Below are positions 53,233 through 61,200 of a stretch of DNA of 64,000 nt, one piece after another. Within the stretch, counting starts at the first letter, position 1, and the number at the start of each line of letters is the position of its first letter. Source of the stretch: Chloroflexota bacterium (GTDB lineage Bacteria > Chloroflexota > Anaerolineae > Aggregatilineales > Phototrophicaceae); NCBI GenBank assembly GCA_020161935.1, contig JAIUNI010000001.1, positions 434,001 through 498,000 of the forward strand, in the 5' to 3' direction. Made by a program: the position numbers and the translations under genes. The notes beneath the pieces were generated by a model that saw only the letters and a list, made by a program, of their open reading frames with translations, did not search any database and was not told the origin of the DNA.

Positions 53233-54975
53233 GCATGAGAGGTAGTCCGAAATGATGGGTACGGATTTGCCCCCGACAGGAATCGAACCTGTTTTACTCT
53301 GACGACGATTTATAGTAACACTACCGCTATCATTCCCGCCATTAGTTTCATGTTCGTTTACCCGTAGCATGAAGTATTTTTCCATCCATGCCTTTAGTCT
53401 AAAATCTACAATTTGTTGCTGATCTAAATCGAATACGATGCGTTCAAATATGATAGTTGTTAGTCCTCGTTTATCTTCGTCGCTACTTACTTCCCACAGT
53501 CGTACTATTTTGTTGATTGCATCTACAGCCATTGTGAGTTCTGCTAATGTGTGTTCAGTATCAATATCCATCGCTTCCCATTGGCTTATTTCGCGTTCAG
53601 CTTCTACTTTGCGCTGTAGATATTCGTCACGGTTAATTTCACCGTCAGAATAGAGGTTTTTTGCAGCTTCTATACGGCGATAACCTCTAGCTATACCTTC
53701 ATGCTTTTGCTGAATTAGCTCTTGCTCATTACGGCTCATTCCTGCCTGTATTGCCTTGCTTTTCATCCTATCCATAATTTCAGGTTTTACCGTGAGCATT
53801 TTTACAAGCCCGATGAAGTCATTTTCTAATACGTTACGCGGTACAGACTGGCGTTCACATCCACATTTTACGCCTACTCTATGCCGATAACGCAAGCTGG
53901 CTTTTCCCGTAAGTCTGGATTGTAGCTTAGGGTTTTTGTGAAGTAGGGCTAAGTCGTCACAAGTCTTGCACCATACTAAATCAGAGAGGGGATACACAGA
54001 GTTTGCAGGGCGGCCTCTATCAACTTTAAGGACTGTGCGCTCTTGCATGGTGTGAGCCACTAGCATGAGTAAATTCACGTCAAATACGGCGCGTTCTGGA
54101 ATTAAGTGGATTGTCTTTAGATCAAAATCTGATGGATGCCTGTCCTTCGCTTTCTTTCCTAATACCAAACCACCATATTCAGGCCAATTGTTAGTTACTC
54201 GCCTTATGTCGTCTGTTTCAATGTGTACAGGCTTTCCATCTCTGCTACGCCATGCCCAACCATCCTCTTGCAAACGTCTGGCTATTGTCGTTCTCCCTAT
54301 TCCATCGCTTACATACATTTCTAGGATTAGCTTCGCAAGGTCAAAATAACCCCGCCATGTTGCACCCTCTATTAATTCGTTTACGTTGCCAGCTATCCAA
54401 GTTCCATTAGGTAAGAGCCACGCGCCCTCATCACTAGGAATGAGAAAACCTGTTATCTTGTCGCGTTTAGTGCCGAATGGTGGTATACCAACTGTTTTCC
54501 CTTGCGACTTACGAAAAGATATATCCGCCTTACGCCTAATAGAAATATCTTGAGCGTACCAGTCATCAAAAATGCTGGATAACTGGGCAAAGATTTTTCC
54601 GTATGGAGTAGAAAAGTCAATGTGTCTGGCAGGGTCAGCAAGTACAAGCCTAATGCCATGCTGCTCTACAAATTCGAGCAAGTCCCCTATGCGCCATGCT
54701 TTACGATGCAAACGGGCTAAATCATTAGCTACAAGTGCTACCACATCCGCATCTTTTAGACGTGCCTTAAGTGCCATCCAAGCGGGACGGTTCTTTTCGT
54801 GCATACCAGACTTTCGCCCTTCCGTGTCCTCATACCATTCAGGTGTCCATCCGTTTGCGTCACAAACTGCTTGAATATGGGCTTTTTGTCGTTCAGGGGA
54901 AATACTGTCTTTTTCATCCTTAGTCCATGATTTGCGAACATAGCACAAAGCAACGTTACGAAGTATGCGAGGCAT
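53215..54975 (-). CDS. Large serine recombinase
   Basis: 586 residues from ATG 54975 (AAGGTG 8 bases upstream; the frame opens 17 codons earlier). The resolvase domain has the catalytic Ser in CYVRKSW and the usual SPERQ and VANDLARLHR segments. A recombinase domain and the zinc ribbon (CKTCDDLALLH ... CGCERQ) follow, then a coiled-coil (about 430-500). The last 25 or so codons are encoded by the tRNA 3' end (TGSIPVGG) and flanking chromosome, so the natural C-terminus depends on the attachment site. It catalyses integration or excision of the element. Confidence 0.93.
   Translation of the reverse strand: MPRILRNVALCYVRKSWTKDEKDSISPERQKAHIQAVCDANGWTPEWYEDTEGRKSGMHEKNRPAWMALKARLKDADVVALVANDLARLHRKAWRIGDLLEFVEQHGIRLVLADPARHIDFSTPYGKIFAQLSSIFDDWYAQDISIRRKADISFRKSQGKTVGIPPFGTKRDKITGFLIPSDEGAWLLPNGTWIAGNVNELIEGATWRGYFDLAKLILEMYVSDGIGRTTIARRLQEDGWAWRSRDGKPVHIETDDIRRVTNNWPEYGGLVLGKKAKDRHPSDFDLKTIHLIPERAVFDVNLLMLVAHTMQERTVLKVDRGRPANSVYPLSDLVWCKTCDDLALLHKNPKLQSRLTGKASLRYRHRVGVKCGCERQSVPRNVLENDFIGLVKMLTVKPEIMDRMKSKAIQAGMSRNEQELIQQKHEGIARGYRRIEAAKNLYSDGEINRDEYLQRKVEAEREISQWEAMDIDTEHTLAELTMAVDAINKIVRLWEVSSDEDKRGLTTIIFERIVFDLDQQQIVDFRLKAWMEKYFMLRVNEHETNGGNDSGSVTINRRQSKTGSIPVGGKSVPIISDYLSCSRLGK
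53268..53292 (-). other. tRNA 3'-end fragment, left attachment site
   Basis: On the minus strand the sequence reads as a T arm ACAGG-TTCGATT-CCTGT followed by the acceptor strand CGGGGGC and discriminator A. No tRNA 5' part precedes it; the bases upstream are recombinase codons. It is the typical scar of insertion into a tRNA gene: the 3' part stays here and the restored tRNA should be at the other end of the element, which is not in the window. The intact tRNA would begin GCCCCCG; its identity cannot be read. Confidence 0.85.
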
Positions 54976-55229
54976 AGTCTTAGCACCTTTATGTGAATAA
55001 AAACCGCCCCATGCCGAAGAAGGCAAAAGGGCGGTTAGATGCTAAAATCTATCCAGCCTATTGCGCTGCTAGTACCAGCGTGGTTGGGTTAGCGTCCGGT
55101 GGGTGGTGGAACACCTGCCGGATGCGTTTAAATGTTAAAAACAATATACCTCTCTTTAAGGTAAAAGCGCAAGTGATAGTACTTTAGTACTTATTAGTCG
55201 TATTTTTACTGATTTGATACCTGTACTAT
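54976..55229. other. Non-coding start of the divergent control region
   Basis: AT-rich spacer between the recombinase and the plus-strand promoter. No gene seen; the minus-strand promoter for the recombinase must lie here but I cannot place it with confidence. Confidence 0.4.
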
Positions 55230-55257
55230 TTGACTATTAGATTTTTTGTGCTATAAT
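55230..55257 (+). promoter_or_regulatory. Strong promoter of the element's small-gene operon
   Basis: TTGACT (55230-55235) and TATAAT (55252-55257) with 16 bases between. Directly after it come two copies of GGTTAAACA (near 55268 and 55281) and a related GGTTAGACG (55303-55311), which look like operator repeats. Confidence 0.8.
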
Positions 55258-55296
55258 TATATATAGTGGTTAAACACACAGGTTAAACATTCTTAG

Positions 55297-55350
55297 ACGG
55301 ACGGTTAGACGAAAATCCCTTACAAGGGCAAGTCAACCGTCCGTTTTTTG
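55297..55350 (+). terminator. Leader terminator/attenuator in the element
   Basis: ACGGACGGTT (55297-55306) pairs perfectly with AACCGTCCGT (55335-55344), strengthened by GAC/GTC and an inner CCCTT/AAGGG stem, and is followed by TTTTTTG. It lies between the promoter and the first gene, so transcription of the operon must pass it. Confidence 0.8.
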
Positions 55351-55373
55351 TTTCCACCAAAGGGAGGATATAT

Positions 55374-55550
55374 ATGGCAGACAAAACAACTCTTGCTCGT
55401 TTGGCTGTGCGCCAAAGAAACTGTAGAGCAAACCTCAAACGTAAGCTGGCTGAAGGCGCACCAGCAAAGTCAATTGCGTACTATACCAACGCGGTTAAAA
55501 AGGCTGAGGCAGAATATCGCGCTTATCGTGCCGAATACTTCAAATGCTAA
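55374..55550 (+). CDS. Small basic protein of unknown function
   Basis: 58 residues, ATG 55374 with the site AGGGAGG nearby. The sequence starts MADKTTLARLAVRQRNCR and continues with alternating charged helices (KRKLAEGAPAKS, AVKKAEAEYRAYRAEYFKC). No homologue recognised. First gene of the element operon, 4 bases before the next. Confidence 0.75.
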   Translation: MADKTTLARLAVRQRNCRANLKRKLAEGAPAKSIAYYTNAVKKAEAEYRAYRAEYFKC

Positions 55551-55554
55551 TGAT

Positions 55555-55923
55555 ATGGCACGAACAACACGAGCGCCGCCGTCAGGAGTTGATTTACTCG
55601 ATAGTCTGCTATGGCACACAATCGAGAATAGCCTTCAATTTGACACGATGATTGAACTCCTCAAACAACTGGTTACAACACTTCAAAACCCCACGGTTAC
55701 ACAAACGATTGAATTAGCCGAAAAACAGCCTGTAAATTCTGTAAATTTACAAGTTTTACAGCCTGTGGAACGCCCATCAGCCAAGCTACAAAAGGCGCTT
55801 GATTGGTTCGCAGCACATCCAGAGCGAGTAGGCGAGACCAGTAGGGCATTAGCGGCGGAAATCGGTGTATCTCACACCACCGTAGCTAAATCACAACAAC
55901 TAATCAAACAGGAGTACAGATGA
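55555..55923 (+). CDS. Small HTH-containing protein
   Basis: 122 residues from ATG 55555 (the frame is open further upstream through the overlapping small gene, which is not used). The C-terminal ALAAEIGVSHTTVAKSQQLI is a helix-turn-helix. Probably a regulator of the element. The stop is TGA at 55921-55923; directly downstream an HTH-like stretch continues in the +1 frame. Confidence 0.75.
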   Translation: MARTTRAPPSGVDLLDSLLWHTIENSLQFDTMIELLKQLVTTLQNPTVTQTIELAEKQPVNSVNLQVLQPVERPSAKLQKALDWFAAHPERVGETSRALAAEIGVSHTTVAKSQQLIKQEYR

Positions 55924-56038
55924 AGATCGTTCGTACAACGAAAACCCTAGTGCTAATCGTGAAGATATTTCGCAAAACTATCGTATTTCCGTTACGCACA
56001 TACGCCGAATAATCGGCAGAAAGAAAAGAGTAGACACA
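55904..56038 (+). other. HTH-like coding stretch without a start, in the frame of the next gene
   Basis: The frame of the 56039 gene is open upstream to 55904 and codes for NREDISQNYRISVTHIRRII, a second helix-turn-helix-like sequence, but contains no ATG, GTG or TTG start. A 30-codon alternative (MKIVRTTKTLV...) from ATG 55920 overlaps it. It would be reached by a +1 shift at AGA-TGA-A (55918-55924), giving a fused two-HTH protein. A plain ancestral frameshift or an unusual start is equally possible. Confidence 0.4.
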
Positions 56039-56605
56039 ATGGCTAAGTTTGATCTTGAGAAGTTCTTGAGCAAGGCACAGGAACAAAAACTGGGGCAACT
56101 TGGAAAGGAAACCGCCGCAAAAATCGTTGCGAAGCTCGATCTCGCTGACAAATTGGAACGACAACGCGGACTATCGGCTCGTGAGGCGCTTGAGAACGTT
56201 AGACAAGCCGACCAACTCCGAGCCGAAGCACGTAATCTACGTGAATGGATGAATAGTTCCGAGTTCACTATGATGGCTGAAGCTCGAAACCGTACAAATG
56301 ACATTGAAGCGTTAAATGTGTTCAGTCGTATGCAATCAGCAGCGATGGAACAGGATGCCATGAGAGAAGCGGAGGTTGAGCAAATTTTGGCTTCTAGTAC
56401 GAATTTCCTGATCGGTACTGACCCACGCGACCTAAAGCGCCAGATAAACCGTCTCTTGGAAGGGGAAGGCGAGATTGATGCAGAAACAGGTGGGCGCTAT
56501 GTACGTTTTAAGCTCCCTAACTCAGGCGCAAGTAATCGTGCGGTGATGCTACCCACGGGCGAAGTGGGCTTCGTCGTAGAAAGCCGGAGTAACTTAGGTG
56601 AATAG
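56039..56605 (+). CDS. Element protein of unknown function
   Basis: 188 residues. The first 100 are strongly helical and charged (LEKFLSKAQEQKLGQLG, LSAREALENVRQADQLRAEARNLREW), probably a coiled coil. The C-terminal part has RYVRFKLPNSG strands. No family recognised. The same frame extends upstream into an HTH-like stretch (see 55904-56038). Confidence 0.75.
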   Translation: MAKFDLEKFLSKAQEQKLGQLGKETAAKIVAKLDLADKLERQRGLSAREALENVRQADQLRAEARNLREWMNSSEFTMMAEARNRTNDIEALNVFSRMQSAAMEQDAMREAEVEQILASSTNFLIGTDPRDLKRQINRLLEGEGEIDAETGGRYVRFKLPNSGASNRAVMLPTGEVGFVVESRSNLGE

Positions 56606-57011
56606 CAAATTTCAATTAGGCGGGGAGTTTTTCCGCCTAATCTACCCACACATACGGGAAATTCATCTGACCTGCGAGGATGCCTTGTGGCGTACTTATG
56701 GCCTACGTTCGGTCATTCGGTTGATTGATCGGACTTGGAATACGGCTCTTGAGCTAAATTCTGGTAGTGCAGATGGTTCACTGGTCACGCTGAAGGTCAC
56801 AGCCTCTACTTTGAGCCGTTCAGTATGCCCCTTTCGTGAGCTTTCGTATCCTGTAATCGCTAAACCCGTTGGCGTTTTTCCAGTCAAGTATGTGCCACAA
56901 GCGAAGTACAGCAGCACACCTCTATCCGTTCACATTTTGCCGAATGAACGTTTCTTTCGTGTGACTCTGCCTAATGACGAAAGTGGCATAGAAGCGGATG
57001 TAACCCTATGA
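56598..57011 (+). CDS. Element protein of unknown function
   Basis: 137 residues, GTG start overlapping the previous gene by 8 bases. Strand-rich, with LIYPHIREIHLTCEDALWRTYG and FRELSYPVIAKPVGVFPVKYVP. Not recognised. Overlaps the next gene by 4 bases (ATGA). Confidence 0.7.
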   Translation: MNSKFQLGGEFFRLIYPHIREIHLTCEDALWRTYGLRSVIRLIDRTWNTALELNSGSADGSLVTLKVTASTLSRSVCPFRELSYPVIAKPVGVFPVKYVPQAKYSSTPLSVHILPNERFFRVTLPNDESGIEADVTL

Positions 57012-57199
57012 CAGAACAAGAGAAATTAGCCGAACTTGAAGCTCTCGAAGAAAAGCACCATGAGATCGAGCGCAAATGGAAAGCTGGCGACTACAAGAGA
57101 GCATGGTTAGGCGAGGGGTTCATTGTAGAAGCGTATGGAGCGAAATTCTGGATAGTACGCGGCGATAACAACAAAGCAGAGATCAGGCCATTAATCTAA
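57008..57199 (+). CDS. Small acidic element protein
   Basis: 63 residues. MTEQEKLAELEALEEKHHEIE is a charged helix, followed by a compact AGDYKRAWLGEGFIVEAYGAKFWIVRG strand segment. Coupled to the preceding gene. Function unknown. Confidence 0.7.
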   Translation: MTEQEKLAELEALEEKHHEIERKWKAGDYKRAWLGEGFIVEAYGAKFWIVRGDNNKAEIRPLI

Positions 57200-57204
57200 A
57201 GCAA

Positions 57205-57239
57205 AAGTCCCTGTCAATCTTGGCGGACTACAGGGACTT
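57205..57239 (+). terminator. Hairpin before the replication gene
   Basis: AAGTCCCTGT (57205-57214) pairs perfectly with ACAGGGACTT (57230-57239). No long T run follows, so it may be a weak terminator, an RNA processing site or a translational control element ahead of the primase-helicase gene, whose start lies 31 bases later. Confidence 0.55.
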
Positions 57240-57269
57240 CTACCTCTCACTAGGAGAAATTTGTATATT

Positions 57270-60200
57270 ATGAGTATATCACAAATCCAAGCATTTGTAC
57301 ATCCCTATCATGAGGGAAAAGCACCTAATCCCGCTGGCTCTGTATTAGCCTCATTTAACTGGGCTAATCCTGTTTTTATGGATAGCCCTGAGACACTTCA
57401 TAGTGTCTTATGTGGCGATAAACGCGCGTGTATTTTTGGCGAATGGGATTACGAAGAATGGGTAGTAGCGGGTAGGGTAGGCACACCACGCAAACGGCAG
57501 TATTTCGTCCGTTCAAACGTGCTGGTCTACGACTTCGACAACGGCTTCCCTGATGTATCCAACCTTTCACCAGTCGAAGCATGGGAATTGCTGGTAGAAC
57601 GGCTTACAACTAACCCCTTGATACGCGATTGTGCGTATCTGGTTATTCCTTCTAGCGGCTTTACACCAGCCGTACATGCCGACAATCCAGAAGGTGGTAG
57701 CTTGCTCAAGCATCATATTATCTTCAAGTTAGATGACTGGATAACGGACTGGGATGAATACAAGCGCCTTTGGTGGGCGTTTGCGTGTGCTGTTGGCTTT
57801 GAATTTGTCGCTGACGATGCTACACAACACCCCGCACAACCGTTGTATGGCACAAAGTTCTATCGTATTCCAGACGAGACACAGCTTGAGGGTTATAGCA
57901 GCGAGAAAGAATTATCGCTTGCGTATGTTCGCAGCTTGGCTCAACCTGCCGATGAAAAACGTCCGACTATCGCCCGTAGGAAGGTGTATACGCCTTCCAG
58001 CAGCGATGAATATGCTGTAATGAGTCTACCCGCCGACGAACGGGTAAAAGCATGTGTTGAATTCATTCAAGCACAACCGCAGCATGTCGAGAATAAACGC
58101 TGGTTTGTAATCCTCAAGGCAGTCCGTCAGGCCAGTGACGGAGATGAACGGGCGCGGCAAGCATTAGAAGACTGGTTTCCAGCATGGGACGATGATAGTC
58201 GTTGGGATAGTGATAGCACGATCATAGAGCCTAGCGAGAGCATTAACCCGAATAATATCCTTGTGCCTTATCTACAGGCACACCCCGAATTAGCAGGGTA
58301 TGTGAAGGGATTAGGCAGCTATCTTGATGCTACGCACTTTAACCGCGAAATTGATGTGCAAACGGGCAATATTGAGCTATTCCGCACACAGATCAACATC
58401 GGCGCTATGGGTACATCCAAAACCGATTACATCCCGAAAATAGCTCAATTGATGCAACCCGACGATGTAATTTTGGTGTTGTCGCATCGTATTTCGCTTA
58501 CGGACGCGCTCAAAGGTAGTTTGATGCGAAAGGGGCTTGAACAAGTTATCCACTATACCAGTAAGGATGATGACCTAAGCCAGCTACACACGGCACAACG
58601 GGCAATCGTCGTCACGACCTACAACAGCCTAAGCAAGATCATAAACACGATAGATAGTTTAGGGTTAAATCTATTCGGGCTGGTGATGGAAGAATTCGGG
58701 CAAACGGACAGCATTTGGGACTTGATGGAAGATCAAGCCAAATCGAACTTCTACAAACTTGAAGCAGCAGTTACCCGCGCCGAGTATGTCTTAATCAACG
58801 ATGCCACAGCCGTACAAGCGAATTACCAATGGCTTCAGAGTCTACGCGGCGATGAAATAGCAATTGTAGGCCATTGTGAGACGGTGTACTCCAAGCCGCC
58901 TATGCTAATCCGCCCTGCACACCGCACACACGCGATAAACGACATTCTACGTTGGGTAGCGGGTGGGAAACGTATTGCCGTTGCGTGTGAGAGCAAAGGG
59001 GTGATGTGGGATGTCTATAACGTCATTCAAGAACGATACCCCGAAATTCCTATGCTCATAGTCTATAACCCTTCGAGAGACGATATACGGATAGATCAAG
59101 CCGAAAGTGCCGCTTTCAATCAAAATCCAGACGCGGAATTGAGCCGCTATCAAGTCGTGTTGTACACAACCAAAATGGGCGCTGGCGTATCCGTAACAAG
59201 TTCTGTTGACGCGGTTTTCGTACTTTTCAACTTCAACGTTCTAGCGCCTACCGACATTGTGCAAATGGTCGCCCGTTTTCGGAATACACCAGCGGTTTAC
59301 GGCTATCTTTTGCCAACCGATAAACGTATAGGCAGCGTAGAAGATAAGGTAGATGTACAACTCGCTATTGAGCAAGCACAAGCCGCACGATTTAATGACG
59401 AATTCAGCGATAGAGACTTAATCGGTCACACCTTCGAAGAATACATCGCAGCGGGTAAGCGGCGCAAGGCACACGCGCAAGCAATCGGCTTACCCGTATT
59501 CCTAGAAGCTCTACAACGTAACGGCTACAACCCTGAAGTGATGTTTGGCAGCTTTGAGCCAGTAGAAGCCATTAAAACAATCTTGGACATTCAACGGGAA
59601 GGTTGGAAACAGATGGTAAACGATCAATTCTCACTTGTGCCATTAGTCCCCCGTTCTGACGATTACCGCAGCGATAGGACACGCGAGTTAGCAACGAACC
59701 TGTCACCAGAACAGGCCGTAATCGCCGCATATAAGTATGACCGATACACTCAAATTCCAGCCAGTGAAGGGAATGTAGAGAGCCTACTCATTCAACTTGA
59801 TAACGGCAGAGAACAACGTCGAACGATGGATAGAGCCGTTGACGCAAGCCAACGCCAAAAGATTGTCGAAAGGGTAGGACGCGCAAAATCGCGGGGCATC
59901 ACCAATAAGCAGCGGCGGGAATTTATGGACGTTGTAGATCGGCTCATGCTGTTTATGTCTATCTCATACGTATTCCCAACCCCAGACGGAAAATGTGAAT
60001 GGGACAATTGGCCTGATTTCCTCAATTGGGCAGTAGAGCGAGGAGCAATTTATGATCGGCTCAAAGGCAGTAAGCAACGCGACTTTGCCTACTTGATGGG
60101 CGGCAGTAACGACGAAGACAAAGCATACAAGATACTCAAGGCGTTTGCTCAATTCGGAGGCTTCAAAATCCGTAAAGTACTGGTGCGAATTGGTGATGAT

Positions 60201-60575
60201 CGTGTGCGTATTCCCGAAATTGAGAACCTACAGGAAGCATTAGCCAACGCTAGAGGGCGAAAGTATCACCGCGACACCGATTACAAGCTGCTACAGGACG
60301 GAAGTATGCCGACGATACCCGATGAATACGACCCTGAATTCCCCGTTTCATGGTCTGATGTGTTCGCAAGCATCGTCAAAGAGTTCGGCGGCATGAAGGA
60401 AGTAGTCGAAAGTATCAAACTCGATGGAGCGAGAGAATTCAGCGAACGGGTATACGCCTACGTTGAAGCAGGATACCAGTGGGACATAGCACACGTAAAA
60501 GCCAGCGACGATATGGAAGGGCTTTACGGAACGTTCGCCCCACCAGCAACTTTGGCGCTTGTCGAAGCCTTCTAA
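57270..60575 (+). CDS. Primase/origin-binding-type SF2 helicase replication protein
   Basis: 1101 residues from ATG 57270; GGAG at 57253 is 13 bases upstream, and a TTG at 57261 is an alternative. Residues 84-200 look like an archaeo-eukaryotic primase: VLVYDFDNG (D88, D90), LLKHHIIF (H148/H149) and ADDATQHPAQPLYG. Residues about 375-680 look like the helicase of herpes-type origin-binding proteins: P-loop GAMGTSKT with Ser in place of the last Gly, SHRISL, TTYNSL, an EEFG in place of DEAH, TKMGAGVSV and QMVARFR. The C-terminal 400 residues are unrecognised. It is best read as the element's replication initiator, related to CyRepA1-like plasmid proteins. Confidence 0.75.
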   Translation: MSISQIQAFVHPYHEGKAPNPAGSVLASFNWANPVFMDSPETLHSVLCGDKRACIFGEWDYEEWVVAGRVGTPRKRQYFVRSNVLVYDFDNGFPDVSNLSPVEAWELLVERLTTNPLIRDCAYLVIPSSGFTPAVHADNPEGGSLLKHHIIFKLDDWITDWDEYKRLWWAFACAVGFEFVADDATQHPAQPLYGTKFYRIPDETQLEGYSSEKELSLAYVRSLAQPADEKRPTIARRKVYTPSSSDEYAVMSLPADERVKACVEFIQAQPQHVENKRWFVILKAVRQASDGDERARQALEDWFPAWDDDSRWDSDSTIIEPSESINPNNILVPYLQAHPELAGYVKGLGSYLDATHFNREIDVQTGNIELFRTQINIGAMGTSKTDYIPKIAQLMQPDDVILVLSHRISLTDALKGSLMRKGLEQVIHYTSKDDDLSQLHTAQRAIVVTTYNSLSKIINTIDSLGLNLFGLVMEEFGQTDSIWDLMEDQAKSNFYKLEAAVTRAEYVLINDATAVQANYQWLQSLRGDEIAIVGHCETVYSKPPMLIRPAHRTHAINDILRWVAGGKRIAVACESKGVMWDVYNVIQERYPEIPMLIVYNPSRDDIRIDQAESAAFNQNPDAELSRYQVVLYTTKMGAGVSVTSSVDAVFVLFNFNVLAPTDIVQMVARFRNTPAVYGYLLPTDKRIGSVEDKVDVQLAIEQAQAARFNDEFSDRDLIGHTFEEYIAAGKRRKAHAQAIGLPVFLEALQRNGYNPEVMFGSFEPVEAIKTILDIQREGWKQMVNDQFSLVPLVPRSDDYRSDRTRELATNLSPEQAVIAAYKYDRYTQIPASEGNVESLLIQLDNGREQRRTMDRAVDASQRQKIVERVGRAKSRGITNKQRREFMDVVDRLMLFMSISYVFPTPDGKCEWDNWPDFLNWAVERGAIYDRLKGSKQRDFAYLMGGSNDEDKAYKILKAFAQFGGFKIRKVLVRIGDDRVRIPEIENLQEALANARGRKYHRDTDYKLLQDGSMPTIPDEYDPEFPVSWSDVFASIVKEFGGMKEVVESIKLDGAREFSERVYAYVEAGYQWDIAHVKASDDMEGLYGTFAPPATLALVEAF

Positions 60576-60583
60576 TCGAATTT

Positions 60584-60644
60584 TGTCACGGAATTGCGGA
60601 AAAATTTATTACTCTAAAAGTATTTTTTCCGCAAAACCGTGACA
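60584..60644 (+). terminator. Long imperfect dyad after the replication gene
   Basis: TGTCACGG (60584-60591) and GCGGAAAAA (60596-60604) pair with TTTTTCCGC and CCGTGACA (60637-60644), with a 4-base internal loop on each side. Possibly a terminator, or a DNA site for the replication protein. Confidence 0.55.
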
Positions 60645-60695
60645 TTATTCATTCATAATAAAAAACAGCAATTGCTTGGAAAGGAGGTGATGAAA

Positions 60696-60803
60696 GTGAA
60701 AAAGCATACGTTTTGCGCTAAATGCAGAGAGAAAGGCAAGCTCTACCACCAGACTCTAAATTGCCCGAACTGCCAGCGTAAACGCGATAGGCTTAGGCGT
60801 TAG
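60696..60803 (+). CDS. 35-residue zinc-ribbon mini-protein
   Basis: GTG 60696 follows AGGAGG by 8 bases (ATG 60690 is too close at 2 bases). Reads MKKHTFCAKCREKGK, ending NCPNCQRKRDRLRR; CAKC and CPNC form one zinc knuckle, and the tail is very basic. A nucleic-acid binding role is likely for such small ribbons. Isolated between the replication gene and a non-coding segment. Confidence 0.7.
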   Translation: MKKHTFCAKCREKGKLYHQTLNCPNCQRKRDRLRR

Positions 60804-60829
60804 ACCATAAAGCCATAATTCCCCATAAA

Positions 60830-60861
60830 AGAGGCTCTATAAATTCTCGCCTAGAGCCTCT
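60830..60861 (+). terminator. Hairpin after the zinc-ribbon mini-gene
   Basis: AGAGGCTCTA (60830-60839) pairs perfectly with TAGAGCCTCT (60852-60861). No T tract, so its action as a terminator is uncertain; the flanking GAGGCTCTATAAAT / GAGCCTCTATAAATC are also imperfect direct repeats. Confidence 0.5.
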
Positions 60862-61200
60862 ATAAATCTTAGCTCCAAAAGCGAGTGAAGTGAGAGGTAC
60901 ACGTCCTAATAGTAGGTTAGGGGGTCTAGTACGTCTCTACTTTCTATTCGGCTTTACCCTCTGTAGTTGTCTCTGACTCGCTCTCTGTACTATCCCCTCA
61001 ATAACTCTCATCACTTCACACAAAATAAATATCTCTTTTTATGTGTCTGCTCTTGAGCTACTTAGTAGCGTTCTATTTCTCAACACTTGATACTTGAATA
61101 GCAGCACAAATGCTCCTACAATTAGTAGTTGTAAATCAGTGTTTTAGTGTAGTAACATACTAAGCAGCTACAATACTCTATTGATAGGACTAGCAGCGGC
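60862..61200. promoter_or_regulatory. Non-coding, dyad-rich segment before the tyrosine recombinase
   Basis: No gene. Short dyads of a TAGTA type: GCTACTTAGTAGC (61057-61069, perfect), TACAA/TTGTA around TTAGTAG (61117-61133), TAGTA-ACA-TACTA (61150-61162). The preceding 60950-61050 is rich in CTCTCT/CTCT tracts. The cluster could be recombinase arm sites, an attP-like site or an origin. Confidence 0.5.

Noticed and set aside
53268..53292. Complete tRNA gene
   Set aside because: Only the T arm, 3' acceptor strand and discriminator are present; the 5' half is replaced by recombinase codons.
55348..55554. N-terminal extension of the HTH gene
   Set aside because: Out of frame with the well-supported 58-residue gene it overlaps; the extension has no protein-like character and starts before the ribosome site.
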